From assembly GCA_027489965.1 (NCBI GenBank), contig JAIXZA010000008.1:1-64000 (forward strand): a stretch of 64,000 nt of DNA, written 5' to 3'. Numbering within the stretch: position 1 is the first letter of the stretch; every line of letters begins with the position of its first letter. A model generated the notes under the pieces. That model was not told where the DNA came from. It did no database searches and worked only from the letters and a program-made list of their open reading frames with translations. The position numbers and the translations under genes are program-made. Below, piece by piece: positions 26,065-36,174 of this stretch. Source of the DNA: Verrucomicrobiaceae bacterium (GTDB lineage Bacteria; Verrucomicrobiota; Verrucomicrobiia; Verrucomicrobiales; Verrucomicrobiaceae).

Positions 26065-26892
26065 TTAGACCTTTAAAAGATCCCTGTCTGAGCAGATGAT
26101 TTCGGACAGTTCATGCTGCCGACCGCCATGCTTTTGATTCCAATAAAAACGGTAAATCTTTTTGGCTAGTGGTAGTATCGGTCTCGGTACAGAGGCATAC
26201 TTTTTCACTGCATAATAAGCAGGCGCATAGCGGCGTTCTTCACCGCTTGGTTTCTGTGCTTTGGCTAGAATGCGAAATGGACTTTCTCTTCTCAGCATTG
26301 TCCGCACTGTCTCTTCCATATTGCCACACGGAATGATTTCATTCACGCATTGACCGACATCAGCTTCGTAGTGAGCATCACTTCCTCCAAAAAAGGAGCG
26401 GTTTGACGTTGTCGTGACCTGGAGAGATTGGTCATTATCTGCCCTGCTGCCTTTGGCGTTGTGAATCTCAAAAGCATCTGCTTGATCCAAACCTTCCATG
26501 CCCAGTCCTCTCGGTCCCAGCAGGCCATCGTTTATCCGACAAGGATGCGGAACCAAAACGAGTCCGCCTTGTTGATGGATTTCCTCCATGACTAACAATG
26601 GATCCGTTGAATTTAGATCATGTTGCAGAAAGAGTCCTATCAAATGACACTTGTTCGAAAGCGTCCGCTCTTCGCCGATGAGGATCTGAGTGGCTGATCC
26701 CTTTTTCTGAAACCAGCGCCTAAATTCAATTGCGCCTGCAGTCGTATCATGATCAGTGATCGCTATCGCGTCTAATTTTTGAAGATTGGCCGCTTTTAAG
26801 AGGCCATCGGGTGTGATCATGCCATCACTGGAGGCCAAAGTGTGGCAATGAAGCTCGACTCGTAATCGCTTTGTCATCAGTTGAGGCGGCAT
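26065..26892 (-). CDS. PHP-domain metal-dependent phosphoesterase
   Basis: 275 residues. Metal ligands are in ELHCHTLASSDG (His15, His17), ITDHDTTAGA, HPCRIN and GSDAHYE, all four motifs of the PHP superfamily, which includes histidinol phosphatase, CpsB-type tyrosine phosphatases and the RNase AM group. No polymerase or other domain follows. The C-terminal 50 residues are basic. In capsule loci PHP proteins can act as phosphatases on tyrosine kinases, but no kinase is visible here; a phosphatase for a small molecule made by the neighbouring HisC-like domain is also possible. Confidence 0.85.
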   Translation of the reverse strand: MPPQLMTKRLRVELHCHTLASSDGMITPDGLLKAANLQKLDAIAITDHDTTAGAIEFRRWFQKKGSATQILIGEERTLSNKCHLIGLFLQHDLNSTDPLLVMEEIHQQGGLVLVPHPCRINDGLLGPRGLGMEGLDQADAFEIHNAKGSRADNDQSLQVTTTSNRSFFGGSDAHYEADVGQCVNEIIPCGNMEETVRTMLRRESPFRILAKAQKPSGEERRYAPAYYAVKKYASVPRPILPLAKKIYRFYWNQKHGGRQHELSEIICSDRDLLKV

Positions 26893-26946
26893 CCAAAAAA
26901 ATCATCCGCTTCCCTTTGCAATTACCCCGCGATCAAGGGTTTCGTT

Positions 26947-27798
26947 CTAGACGGGCATCCGACGAAATCTGCGAAGCATGAAAGCAAGGCCAGTGCAGGC
27001 AATCAAGAGCGCACCACTTGGTTCTGGTACAGGTGCTACTATGATCAGTGCATCCTGCCAGTTTTTATTCGCATCTTCTGGGCCAAGACCATTATTGGCA
27101 GTAGAAAAACTGGAGCTGGCAATCATGTATGTGCCTTGAGCGACGTAAGTATCAAAAAATGACGTTCCAGCTTTTCCATCCACGTCATTGACGATGGTGT
27201 TAAACAGACTCTGCCGTGCAGCGATTGCAGCCGCATTACCAGCCGCATTGCCTTCGAAAAAGGAAAATGGATTCGATTCGCCTGAGCTAATGTCGGTGAA
27301 ATCAGTTTTGCCAGGCGCTCCGTAGAGATTGTTTAGCACATTTTGAACTGTGAAGAATGAATTGTAGAAGGCATCATTGTTGCCAAAATTTCCAGCAACT
27401 GAGCTTTGCTCTGTGAAACGGCCTGAAGAACCTGCGAGGTCCCATCGGAGATACGTATCGAGCACATAGCTCAAAATGCCAATTTGTCTTGTGTAGGCGG
27501 TTGAGTAAAACCCTGGATTTGCTGAGTAATCAGAAAGCCTTTGCGTGTTTTGTCTGTCCCAGCCTCCCGCTAAGCTCAGTGAATTGGCGATCATTCCTTG
27601 ACCGTTGCCGGCTCCGGTGGTCCCTGGGATTGGTTCGGCGCACATCCACCAGTAAGTCCCGCCATCGTAGCCGCTACCGCTGATTTCATAGGTGCCTCCA
27701 TAGCCATCACGATCAATGCCGTTGATAGCAACAACCTGGCCTGAAGCCGAGAGGCAAAGCGCAAAAAGGGCAATGAGCGGGGTTAGTTTGAATGTCAT
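26947..27798 (-). CDS. Secreted protein with PEP-CTERM sorting signal
   Basis: 283 residues. N-terminal signal peptide (MTFKLTPLIALFALCLSASG), a middle domain rich in Gly, Ser, Asn and aromatic residues, and a C-terminal tripartite signal: VPEPSG, a hydrophobic helix ALLIACTGLAFML and basic RRFRR. Exosortase would cut at the PEP motif and link the protein to the envelope or polymer. It is the only PEP-CTERM protein in the window and lies two genes after the exosortase. The body of the protein is not recognised; the NGIDRDGYGG opening recurs in similar proteins. The 87-base gap before it is AT-rich and may hold its own promoter. Confidence 0.88.
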   Translation of the reverse strand: MTFKLTPLIALFALCLSASGQVVAINGIDRDGYGGTYEISGSGYDGGTYWWMCAEPIPGTTGAGNGQGMIANSLSLAGGWDRQNTQRLSDYSANPGFYSTAYTRQIGILSYVLDTYLRWDLAGSSGRFTEQSSVAGNFGNNDAFYNSFFTVQNVLNNLYGAPGKTDFTDISSGESNPFSFFEGNAAGNAAAIAARQSLFNTIVNDVDGKAGTSFFDTYVAQGTYMIASSSFSTANNGLGPEDANKNWQDALIIVAPVPEPSGALLIACTGLAFMLRRFRRMPV

Positions 27799-27885
27799 AA
27801 TACAACGATTACTATAATTTTAATAACCATGCAAGGCTAATTTTAAATATTTAGCTTTCCGAAACAATTGATTGTGATTGCACCT

Positions 27886-29058
27886 TCAAATTTTTTTCAA
27901 AAGCTGGGATCTCCAAGACATGATCTGTGACTCCATCCATGGACCCACGACAGCCATGAGCGCTAGCAGTGGTAGGAGCAGGCAGAGCATGTACACAAAC
28001 GGTTGGCTGCTGAGGGATTTAGGCAGCCATTGAATCAAGAAATGGTGCCAGATCAGGAGCAGTTGCATATGCAGGATGTAGCAAGGGTAACTAAATCTTC
28101 CCAGCCACTCGCAAGCTGGTTTCCATTTAGGCTTTTGAGAAAGATTAAAACGGGAAACTCCGCCCAAGAATAGTAACAGTCCTGGAGCAGCGACCCAAGC
28201 GGGAATGTTGAGTGCCCAACCCGGATAAACATGAAATTTAAAAATAACAAAAAGAACTTCAGCTAGAATACAGATGATGACTGAAGCTACCCAAAGTCTT
28301 GTCGTCATGCGGTTGCGAACTGATCTCCAGTTTGCACCAAGCCAAGCACCTCCAGCCCAAAGGGGGAACAGAATAACAGTCGTCCAAAGTCCCTCCAAAG
28401 ATGCGCTAGAACTAAGTCGCTCAGAAAAGTGCCATGCGGCAGCAATTGCAATCAGAGTGAGGCAAGTCCCGAAAAGGGCAAAAATCGCAGCACGCGAGCC
28501 ATTCCCCCGAAAGGACAACAATAAGATTGGCCAAACTGCATAATAGACCATTTCACAGCTCAAACTCCAAGAAGTCTCAAACGCCGGAAAAGGTGTGGTA
28601 AAGATCTGGAGGCTCAAAAAGCTAGCCGCGAGTTGAGGCCAAGGGCGACTGTTACGCGAAGCAATGTCCCCCCAATCCTCTGGTAAAATCCAGGCGATAT
28701 AGGCCAAAACTAAACCAAGTAAAAAGAGTGGATAAATCCGAGTGATCCGGGCCACAATATAATTGCGCCAGCGGAAGGTCTTGGTCTCAACACTTCGGGC
28801 GATGGATTGATGGATACACATCCCTGAAATGATGAAAAAGCACCAGACCCAGAAAGCACCATTGCCGATGGAAGAACGAATCAGGCACCAAAAAGGCGGA
28901 TTTTGGTGAAGATCCCAGCTGAAGGTTGAAGCTGTACTTAAATCCAAAGCATGGCCGAACATAACCATGATAGCCGCGATCCCTCTCAGAAGATCAATGA
29001 ACAAGACCATGTCATCATCAAAACGTTCGGTAAGGTTGTTTGTGTTTAGCGTGCTCAT
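27886..29058 (-). CDS. Acyltransferase family 3 membrane protein
   Basis: 390 residues with about ten membrane segments. The N-terminal [18 protein letters not shown] carries the catalytic-type histidine and the next helix the [15 protein letters not shown] arginines of the acyltransferase-3 (OafA/NolL-like) family, which add acetyl or succinyl groups to sugars. Start overlaps the exosortase gene stop by 4 bases (ATGA). Likely O-acylates the polymer; substrate not shown. Confidence 0.9.
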   Translation of the reverse strand: MSTLNTNNLTERFDDDMVLFIDLLRGIAAIMVMFGHALDLSTASTFSWDLHQNPPFWCLIRSSIGNGAFWVWCFFIISGMCIHQSIARSVETKTFRWRNYIVARITRIYPLFLLGLVLAYIAWILPEDWGDIASRNSRPWPQLAASFLSLQIFTTPFPAFETSWSLSCEMVYYAVWPILLLSFRGNGSRAAIFALFGTCLTLIAIAAAWHFSERLSSSASLEGLWTTVILFPLWAGGAWLGANWRSVRNRMTTRLWVASVIICILAEVLFVIFKFHVYPGWALNIPAWVAAPGLLLFLGGVSRFNLSQKPKWKPACEWLGRFSYPCYILHMQLLLIWHHFLIQWLPKSLSSQPFVYMLCLLLPLLALMAVVGPWMESQIMSWRSQLLKKI

Positions 29059-30749
29059 GGATGAAATTGCGTTTGGAATTTTGGGACAAGTTCACGAATG
29101 AGTTCAGTGGCTAGTGCCACTGATTCAACAGACGAGCGTTTGCGTTGACCTGATTCTTTAGGATCTAGGTTATCGGTGACCCAAACTGTGACACTTGGGT
29201 AAGCCCAGCGGTGATTCACACTGCGGGTGATGTTATCCCAAGTGCTTAACCAAATGCGCGTCCAATTGTTAGGAGTAGTGACATCCGTGCCAACGAACCA
29301 GTACAGATAGTGGGCACTGAGCGTGGATTTCGTGTTGTCAGCTCGAACCACTTCACGGGAGATATGAAGGTCTTTAACGTGTAAGATGTGGCCAGGCGTG
29401 ATTTCTACAGGCACGATGGTTGACTCTAGAAGTGTCCAACCCTGACCATCTAAGCAGACTTCTGGGCGATGAATGCTGCGTCGCTCAGCTCCCGCAAGCA
29501 CAATGGTCACATTGGCCATGTCACAAGTATCAGGATTTCCTCCAGGGCTGCGGTAACGCATTTTCACGAGTTGAGTGTCGGGTGGCAGTAGTTCTTTTTC
29601 CACTTTATCCGGCTCCAATGGATCACCTAAAAAGCGCCCGAATCCGCAGGGAAGCTCCATGATCACACCAGCTGATTCACCTGCACGCATGGCGGGGGAA
29701 ACCTGGCAAGCGCAGACGGTGAGGATGGTGAGTGCCAAACAAATAGCAGATGGCAGCAATGGCGCTTGGTTTTGGATGGCATCCTGTTTGGCTATCTCAG
29801 CTGACTTGCCCGCCTTGGGCGCTTTCCCAAGAAAACGATTCATAAGGAAGGAGATGCTTTGTAGCCCTGCAAGAGCCACGAGATACACCGCAATACCCGA
29901 TAGGAAATGAAAAGTGCTGACCTCTTGAGTTTCATTTCCGACTGCAAAATCTTGGCCAAACAGCATCGAACCACCAATCAAAAGAAAGATGCGCGCCATG
30001 TTAGCCACCACGGCAAGAGGAAAGGCGCAGAGGAATAAAAACAAACGCCGCAGTAGGGTATGCTGGCGGAAGTAACCAAAAAGCGCGGCAACCATCAACA
30101 ACGCAAAAAGGGATCTCATGCCACTACATGGCCCATCGACTTTGAGGCTAAAAAGCTCACCCATGGCATGATGTGCCGTGGCCGCTGAAGTCAGTCCTGT
30201 GCCGGTGCGTAAGGTTTCTAGGCCAATGCCATTAAGCACTAGAGTAACACTTTCCACCATCAACACGCGCAAACGATAAGAAACCCCGTCTTCAAGGAAA
30301 ACGAGCGGCCACATGAAACCCAGGATGAGCCAGGGAAACGCAAGTGCCCGAACATGATTCCAGCCAAGTGTAGAAAGAACAAATCCAGCTAGAAAAAGCT
30401 GAATCGAAATGGCTCCCATGTAATAATTGTTAGCCTTGTATCCACCGTAATAAGAGAAGAGAGCAAAGACGACAACAACCAAGCCTAGTATGCTACGATT
30501 GAGTTTCAAGGCAGTCAGGCTTTCCTTTTGTCGAAACACTAACCACCCAGCAATGAACGGTGCCAAAAAGCCATGCTGCCAAGTCGGATCTTTCCAGCGC
30601 ATGAGCAGCTCTTCCATCAGCGTCCGCCGAAAATCGCCGTAGCCTGCTGCATAAGGCTGATAGCCGGAGAGTAAGGCCAAGATAAATGCCAGCGCACCGA
30701 GAATTATTCCAAAGTTAACCTTTGGGTATTGAGTCGTATTGGCCATCAC
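29055..30749 (-). CDS. Exosortase fused to an EpsI-like domain
   Basis: 564 residues. Residues 1-310 are an eight-helix exosortase: catalytic Cys208 in [10 protein letters not shown], Arg253 in ANMARIFLL and His281 in TFHFLSG, in the usual order. Residues about 340-560 are an EpsI-like soluble domain ([11 protein letters not shown] motif region) thought to assist the polymer pathway. The fused form is known in several phyla. Exosortase is a membrane cysteine transpeptidase that processes PEP-CTERM proteins. It overlaps the acyltransferase by 4 bases, and its probable substrate is two genes downstream. Confidence 0.92.
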   Translation of the reverse strand: MMANTTQYPKVNFGIILGALAFILALLSGYQPYAAGYGDFRRTLMEELLMRWKDPTWQHGFLAPFIAGWLVFRQKESLTALKLNRSILGLVVVVFALFSYYGGYKANNYYMGAISIQLFLAGFVLSTLGWNHVRALAFPWLILGFMWPLVFLEDGVSYRLRVLMVESVTLVLNGIGLETLRTGTGLTSAATAHHAMGELFSLKVDGPCSGMRSLFALLMVAALFGYFRQHTLLRRLFLFLCAFPLAVVANMARIFLLIGGSMLFGQDFAVGNETQEVSTFHFLSGIAVYLVALAGLQSISFLMNRFLGKAPKAGKSAEIAKQDAIQNQAPLLPSAICLALTILTVCACQVSPAMRAGESAGVIMELPCGFGRFLGDPLEPDKVEKELLPPDTQLVKMRYRSPGGNPDTCDMANVTIVLAGAERRSIHRPEVCLDGQGWTLLESTIVPVEITPGHILHVKDLHISREVVRADNTKSTLSAHYLYWFVGTDVTTPNNWTRIWLSTWDNITRSVNHRWAYPSVTVWVTDNLDPKESGQRKRSSVESVALATELIRELVPKFQTQFHP

Positions 30750-30797
30750 ATTACCAAGTAAGAGGGAAATACTTCGAGTTCACAACACTGCTGAAGA

Positions 30798-31892
30798 CTA
30801 CCAAAGTTCAGAATAAACTTGGACCAGCCTCTGTGCATACTTTTCCCAGCTAAAACGTTTGGCGTTTTCCAGACCTCGTCTGATGAGTGCTCGACGTTGA
30901 TCATCATTCGTTAGGCAGGAGTGGAGATGACTAGCCAGACTTTCAAAGTCTAAAGGAGCATGATATAAGGCTGCATCTCCCCCCACTTCTTTCATGCAGG
31001 AAGAATCTGATAAAACACAGGGTAAGCTGCATGCCTGGGCTTCAACAGTCGGGCGACCAAATCCTTCGTAAAGGCTCGGGAAAGAAAGAGCATGAGAAAG
31101 ATGGCAGAGAGCAGCTACCTTTGGAGCTGGAAGCGCCCCGAGATCGATGACGTGATCCACAAGGTTAAGCTCATCAATGAGGGCAGCGTGGTTGCTAGAA
31201 GCCAGTGCAGGGCCTGCTTTCAAAAGTTTGACGGGAACTCGATAGTGATTAATGAGATGATGAAGGGCACGCAGCAGCGTCGGAATATTTTTCCTTGGAA
31301 TATTCGTACCAATGTTGGTCACTAGATAATGATTCTGACGCAACCCAGCTAGCTCGGGCAGAAGCGCCAAAGACTGATCTAGCGAGTTTGAATGAGTCTG
31401 GAAAACATCAGTATCGATTCCGCTAGGCAGTGCGGTGACTTGTTCGTCAGATAGTTTGAGATGTTCTTTCACCTCCATCGCAAGATGCTCGCTAATAGTT
31501 AGCACTCGGCTAGCGTGATGAAGCTGCTGCACTCTCTGACGCCAGCGCCAAAGCGTAACCCCACGAAGATCAGGAGAAACGAGATGATGAAGATCATTGC
31601 AGTTAATCACGCATGGCTGATGGCTACGGCAGAGATGACCGTAACTATGGTCACCAATATGAAGAACGTGGCTTCGCTGCGCACATTCCGAGCGGATAAG
31701 TGCAGGATAGTAAAAGTCTCTTAACAGCCTTCTGCCCATCGGGATATTGGCCCATTGTTCGGGTAAATCTAAAATCGAAATATTTAATTCAGGATGATGC
31801 TTTTCTAAAGCCTCTAGGATATTGAGCTGCTGTAGATCAATGCTAGTCCAATGTTCAGACTTTAAAACGGGAGCAAACAGAATGCTTTTCAT
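30798..31892 (-). CDS. GT4-type glycosyltransferase
   Basis: 364 residues from the ATG at 31892, which overlaps the previous stop as ATGA; eight in-frame codons upstream lie within the neighbouring gene and are not needed. C-terminal domain with LVTNIGTNIPRKNIPTLLRAL and the donor-site segment SLYEGFGRPTVEAQACSLPCVLSDSSCMKEVGGDAALY, which has the glutamate of the E-x7-E motif. GT-B fold, retaining. Closest in layout to mannosyltransferases, but the sugar cannot be fixed. Confidence 0.92.
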   Translation of the reverse strand: MKSILFAPVLKSEHWTSIDLQQLNILEALEKHHPELNISILDLPEQWANIPMGRRLLRDFYYPALIRSECAQRSHVLHIGDHSYGHLCRSHQPCVINCNDLHHLVSPDLRGVTLWRWRQRVQQLHHASRVLTISEHLAMEVKEHLKLSDEQVTALPSGIDTDVFQTHSNSLDQSLALLPELAGLRQNHYLVTNIGTNIPRKNIPTLLRALHHLINHYRVPVKLLKAGPALASSNHAALIDELNLVDHVIDLGALPAPKVAALCHLSHALSFPSLYEGFGRPTVEAQACSLPCVLSDSSCMKEVGGDAALYHAPLDFESLASHLHSCLTNDDQRRALIRRGLENAKRFSWEKYAQRLVQVYSELW

Positions 31893-32980
31893 ACTCCGTA
31901 GTTCTCCATGAACCATGCTCTTAGCGCAGGCCCGCGAATGTGACTTGAATGCTTTTCTCCGATAAGTCTAGCGCCATGACTCAGGATTGAGCGTGTCTCA
32001 AAAGAAAGCATTCGTTCCATGGCCGCTGCAAATTCGTCTGTGTCTTCTGGCAAAAAGCTAAATCCAGAAACAGCCTCTTCTACCAAAGCCATGCAGGCAC
32101 CTGCATGACGACTAATGAGCAGCGGCATACCCAAACATGCTGCCTCATGCACGACGGCGGCATAAGTATCTTGGCGTGTAGGCAGAACAAAGACATCAGC
32201 CTCACAAATTGCCTGCCTTAATGCATCCCCTGATAGGAAGCCTTTGAAGTCCACGATCTGATCCAAGCCTCGACGCTGAGTTTCCTTTTCTGCCCAGCCA
32301 TCCTTGTCACGACCGATGAGGAGTATCTTAAACTGTGTCACACCTCGTTGCCGGAGTTGCAGGCTGGCATCGAGTAGTAGATCGATTCCTTTCCTATGAA
32401 CCAAGTGACCCACGAAAACAAAGGTCGTGATAATGGACTCTGGCTTGACTGACTTAGCCACAAAATTCCGGCTGTCGATTGCATGATAAGCCGCAATTAG
32501 TGGTAACTTTTCTCCGCATAAAGGCAAATGAGCAGCTGGTGAACAAGCAATGATGCCATCTACAAAGTGTCCCCAAAAGCCGTGCCAAACTCGAACAAGC
32601 AGCGGAAAAAACGAAGCATTCGCACAGCCTACTTCAGTAGAGACGACGACAGGCACTCCGGTCCACTTTGCATAAAAAATGCCCATCAAGGTGTAAGGGC
32701 TAAACTCATGAATCCAGATAAGCGCAGGCTTGAGTGATGCTAGTTTTACCCATAGAGAAATGGAGGGAGGATTTTTGAGGAATCGAATAAAAGGGGTGGC
32801 GATGGAATGGACCGTGGCATTGCTGCTCTTAGGGGTCACATCTGCGTCGTTAAAATCAGAAGTTTGGTGCGTTGGCCAGAGTAGATGAAGTTCCCCATCC
32901 TTTAGAATGCTTTCGGCAAGCGCCTCTTGCAGCGCTCGAAGATAAGGCGCTCTGGCGCGTGTGAGGATGGCTATATTCAT
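31889..32980 (-). CDS. GT4-type glycosyltransferase
   Basis: 363 residues from the ATG at 32980 (MNIAILTRARAPYLRAL). N-terminal domain lacks a membrane segment; the C-terminal domain has FVFVGHLVHRKGIDLLLDA, KILLIGRDKDGW and the donor segment ADVFVLPTRQDTYAAVVHEAACLGMPLLIS. GT-B fold. The D-T-Y-A-A-V-V-H-E segment is the family's E-x7-E region in a slightly altered form. Stop overlaps the next start by 4 bases. Confidence 0.9.
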   Translation of the reverse strand: MNIAILTRARAPYLRALQEALAESILKDGELHLLWPTHQTSDFNDADVTPKSSNATVHSIATPFIRFLKNPPSISLWVKLASLKPALIWIHEFSPYTLMGIFYAKWTGVPVVVSTEVGCANASFFPLLVRVWHGFWGHFVDGIIACSPAAHLPLCGEKLPLIAAYHAIDSRNFVAKSVKPESIITTFVFVGHLVHRKGIDLLLDASLQLRQRGVTQFKILLIGRDKDGWAEKETQRRGLDQIVDFKGFLSGDALRQAICEADVFVLPTRQDTYAAVVHEAACLGMPLLISRHAGACMALVEEAVSGFSFLPEDTDEFAAAMERMLSFETRSILSHGARLIGEKHSSHIRGPALRAWFMENYGV

Positions 32981-33004
32981 CGCGGGACAAAAACCCATGA
33001 GTTA

Positions 33005-34561
33005 CTATGCTGCAGGGCGACCCAGAGCCCAAGGCCTCTGCCATTGTGAAGGGGGTATAGGCAACGCATTTTGTGCAGCTTGTTCTTTTCGCCGCCGTTC
33101 ATCTTCTCCCCGTATAGCCAACACCATTCCAATGGGCATCGTTAGAAAAACATTGCCTGGAAAACTGGAAATTAAATTTCCCCCCACCATGGAGACTGCC
33201 ACTGATCCAGCAACAACGGCTAAACAAATGGTCGCCATTCTACGTGAATCATGATCTGCGATTCTCCAAATGGATTGGTGCAGATAAATGAGCACTTTAG
33301 ATAATCCCAATAAAATGCAAGTTAACGGCAATACGCCGAATTTTAATAAGGCATTACTGAGGGGATCATGATTGTAAAATTCACCAGTTGTGTCTGCGCC
33401 GCCTTTTCCCAGCAATGTGTATGCGTCTGGATTTCCCAACACATTAACAAATCCCATCAGTCGATCTTTGTAGGTATTAGCGTCGAGCAAATTGGCCATG
33501 AACTCATTGTCACCAACCCACTCATGCATCCGCATGGTCCAACCTTCAATATTCATCAAAATATAAGGTGCGACGGCTATCAGCGAGGCAAAAATCGAAA
33601 TGCTGAAAAGATAAAAAAGGAAAGTTGATCGTTGGCCACGAAAGAGGATCACCGCAGTGATCGAAATTGGCACAACCATTATTCCAACCCTCACTGTACT
33701 GGCTAGCCAAGCTGCACAAAAAAGGCAGAAAAGAATAATCGCTAAAAGAATTGGAAATCCGAGTTTGAAGCGGTGTCGTTTAAATCGAGTCTTCAATGCA
33801 GTTCCTGAGAGCAATGCCACTACAGCAGCTAGCTCTGACATGATTAGAGAGAGTGAGGTCGGAGAATTGAGTGTGCTAAAAGCACGCACACGTTCTGTAT
33901 AGAGCTGTTTAATCTCAATGCTCAATCCTGTGCGAAGGTATTCCAATTCAAATTCTTGGAACCCCACCAACTGTTGATAAATGCCGTAGATTGCAACAGG
34001 CACAAAGATCAAGAATATCACGTTCCACAGACGTCGTACTTCGAGCGTTGTCGAGAAAAGTAACGGTACAACGAAGACGAGAAGCGAGTACAAATAGGCG
34101 TCCGTTACTGTCTTGGCGACACTGCTAAAGCCGCCGCCGCCTTTATAAGTAATAAGGGCACCTGCGGTGATGATAAGTGCGGCAAGACACAGTCGAAGTA
34201 CATCACTACGACCAGCTGAAATTTGACCATAAAAAATACGTATGACGAGCCCAGCGGTGATGCCGCACACGGTGATCGGCGCGATGCCAAGAACCCAGTA
34301 GAGATCTTCAACACCTACGTCTCCTGCCATCACCATCAAACGCTTCGCTAAATCAAGATAACCACATTGAAACAAAAATAAGAAGAACGCTTTTCGTGGG
34401 GCGATGATTCCCAGAACGCCACTGAAAATCAGCATGTAAAAAAACATGCTGCCCATTGTATTGCCTCCAGAAAGCAGGACTGACGCTGCGATGTAAAGCA
34501 TCACAAAAGTCCCACCTATAATAACAAGCACTGGACTGCCCGATTGAGAATTCGATGACAT
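33005..34561 (-). CDS. O-antigen polymerase/ligase-like membrane protein
   Basis: 518 residues with about 11-12 hydrophobic segments and one larger outside loop containing EGWTMRMHEWVGDNEFMANLL and KGGADTTGEFYNHDPLSNALLKFG, which has the H-x-PLSNALLKFG arrangement of O-antigen ligases/Wzy-type polymerases (a conserved His and Asp before a helix). In the exopolysaccharide locus it most likely polymerises the repeat unit at the outer face of the inner membrane. The alternative is a WaaL-type ligase. Lies 24 bases before the next gene. Confidence 0.85.
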   Translation of the reverse strand: MSSNSQSGSPVLVIIGGTFVMLYIAASVLLSGGNTMGSMFFYMLIFSGVLGIIAPRKAFFLFLFQCGYLDLAKRLMVMAGDVGVEDLYWVLGIAPITVCGITAGLVIRIFYGQISAGRSDVLRLCLAALIITAGALITYKGGGGFSSVAKTVTDAYLYSLLVFVVPLLFSTTLEVRRLWNVIFLIFVPVAIYGIYQQLVGFQEFELEYLRTGLSIEIKQLYTERVRAFSTLNSPTSLSLIMSELAAVVALLSGTALKTRFKRHRFKLGFPILLAIILFCLFCAAWLASTVRVGIMVVPISITAVILFRGQRSTFLFYLFSISIFASLIAVAPYILMNIEGWTMRMHEWVGDNEFMANLLDANTYKDRLMGFVNVLGNPDAYTLLGKGGADTTGEFYNHDPLSNALLKFGVLPLTCILLGLSKVLIYLHQSIWRIADHDSRRMATICLAVVAGSVAVSMVGGNLISSFPGNVFLTMPIGMVLAIRGEDERRRKEQAAQNALPIPPSQWQRPWALGRPAA

Positions 34562-34580
34562 GACAGACGGAGGGTGGCTA

Positions 34581-35507
34581 CTAAACTGACTCAGTGGTCT
34601 CCCACTGCTTTACCGCTTGGATGTGTTGATAAGTCGTGTGGTTACGACTAAACAAAAACAATCTCAGTGGACGCGGAAAAATAAGGCGCAGCAAGGAGAC
34701 CAGGATCAATTTTGTAAAAGCCTTTGCATACTGCATGTAGCCATAGAAACCCCAATGCCGAATTTTAAAGATGAAGCCTGGTCGCGCCAATGTCCCGTTC
34801 ATCGGGTGAAAACACAGTGCCCAGAGTTGGCCTAATGACATATCTCCCAATAGCCATGATTGGCGGTTTTTGGCACTCCCGTAGGAGCTGTCACAAACAG
34901 CATCCCCGACGATGAAAAGTGGGAAACCTGCATCACGGGCCCTGAAGCCGTAGTCTGCGTCGCCAGCAAAGTGAGGAAAGGCTGAGATATCCAAAGCGCC
35001 AATGCGTTCGATAACTTCTCGTGGCACGCAGACACAATTTCCACATATGGTGTCACAGGGGATCACCTCATTCTGTTGGCAAGGGATGATTTCAACGCCG
35101 TCTCTAGTCTGACGTAGACCACCATAATGTAATGTGCCTGTTTCACGAAGGATGCAGGGTGCCACCGTAATCGCATGCCTTGCTTGGCTCACTTGAAGTA
35201 AGGAGCTGAGCGAATGACTACGGGTGTGACAGTCGTCGTTGAGCCAGATGACATAATCTGCGCCATCAAAATAGGCTCTCCAAATGCCTAGTTGCATGGC
35301 TCCGCCCCACCAAAGATGACCATCTCCCGATAGAAGGGTGGTGTCTGGGAAACCGGCGTGCACGGCCTCACTGGTGCCATCAGTGCTGCCGTCGTCGACT
35401 AAAATGACATTGGCCCACGAGAGCACTCCCTGCTGTTTTAATCGCTCCAAACAATCAAGAGTGATACTGCGTCGATTATGCGCCGGTATGATGATCGAAA
35501 CTTTCAT
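34581..35507 (-). CDS. GT2 family glycosyltransferase
   Basis: 308 residues, GT-A fold. SIIIPAHNRRSITLDCLERL at the N-terminus, VDDGSTDGTSEAV and a WLNDDCHT D-x-D type motif that holds the metal and nucleotide sugar. The GDADYGFRARDAGF segment is the acceptor-base region typical of the family. A C-terminal hydrophobic stretch (TKLILVSLLRLIFPRPLRLF) may anchor it to the membrane. Rhamnosyl-like layout, donor unproven. Confidence 0.92.
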   Translation of the reverse strand: MKVSIIIPAHNRRSITLDCLERLKQQGVLSWANVILVDDGSTDGTSEAVHAGFPDTTLLSGDGHLWWGGAMQLGIWRAYFDGADYVIWLNDDCHTRSHSLSSLLQVSQARHAITVAPCILRETGTLHYGGLRQTRDGVEIIPCQQNEVIPCDTICGNCVCVPREVIERIGALDISAFPHFAGDADYGFRARDAGFPLFIVGDAVCDSSYGSAKNRQSWLLGDMSLGQLWALCFHPMNGTLARPGFIFKIRHWGFYGYMQYAKAFTKLILVSLLRLIFPRPLRLFLFSRNHTTYQHIQAVKQWETTESV

Positions 35508-35549
35508 CTAGTTGGCTACAGATTGATACAACCTAGGAAATTGAAAAAA

Positions 35550-36143
35550 TCACAAACCCTGCCAATGCACATCGATCATTTCACACAGGATATGCCCGGC
35601 TAAAATATGACATTCCTGGATGCGTGCGGTTACATCACTAGGAATCACTAGACTGTAGTCCACCATGCCAATAACTTGGCCGCCTTTGCCGCCAGTAAAT
35701 GCGACGGTGACGCAACCTTGCTCACGTGCTTTTTTAAGGCCTAGCAAAACATTGGCACTATTTCCTGAAGTGGTGATGCCGATGACGACGTCACCTTGCC
35801 GAGCCAGTGCTTCGACTTGCCTAGAGTAAATCGTTTCAAATCCAAAATCATTCCCACAAGCCGTCAGGACTGAAGTGTCTGTTGAGAGTGCTAAGCCCGG
35901 CAATGCGACTCTGTTCAGACGATATCGAACAGATAACTCTGCCGCAAGATGCTGAGCATCTGCAGCGCTGCCGCCATTGCCAAAAAAGATGATTTTACGA
36001 TCCTCTTCAAGAGCTGCAACAACGGCTTGGGCGATCTCAGTGATGCGGGGGATGCAGTCATGAAAATTTTCTAATACGCGTTGATGATCTTCAACTTCAC
36101 GGAGGGCTAGCGAAGAGAGGGATGCTGAATCGGGAGTGGCCAT
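35550..36143 (-). CDS. gmhA: Sedoheptulose 7-phosphate isomerase (GmhA-like SIS protein)
   Basis: 197 residues from the ATG at 36143 (MATPDSAS); the longer frame runs into the flippase gene. One SIS domain with IIFFGNGGSAADAQHLAAELSVRY and IGITTSGNSANVLLGLKKA, which bind the phosphosugar. GmhA isomerises sedoheptulose 7-phosphate to D-glycero-D-manno-heptose 7-phosphate, first step to heptose for LPS core or capsule. It fits with HldA at 39355 in the same strand block. DiaA is the main alternative, but the AELSVRY and ALSTDTSVLTACGND segments fit GmhA. Confidence 0.88.
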   Translation of the reverse strand: MATPDSASLSSLALREVEDHQRVLENFHDCIPRITEIAQAVVAALEEDRKIIFFGNGGSAADAQHLAAELSVRYRLNRVALPGLALSTDTSVLTACGNDFGFETIYSRQVEALARQGDVVIGITTSGNSANVLLGLKKAREQGCVTVAFTGGKGGQVIGMVDYSLVIPSDVTARIQECHILAGHILCEMIDVHWQGL

Positions 36144-36174
36144 AAGAGTTAGAGTATAGACGAAGATAAATTGG

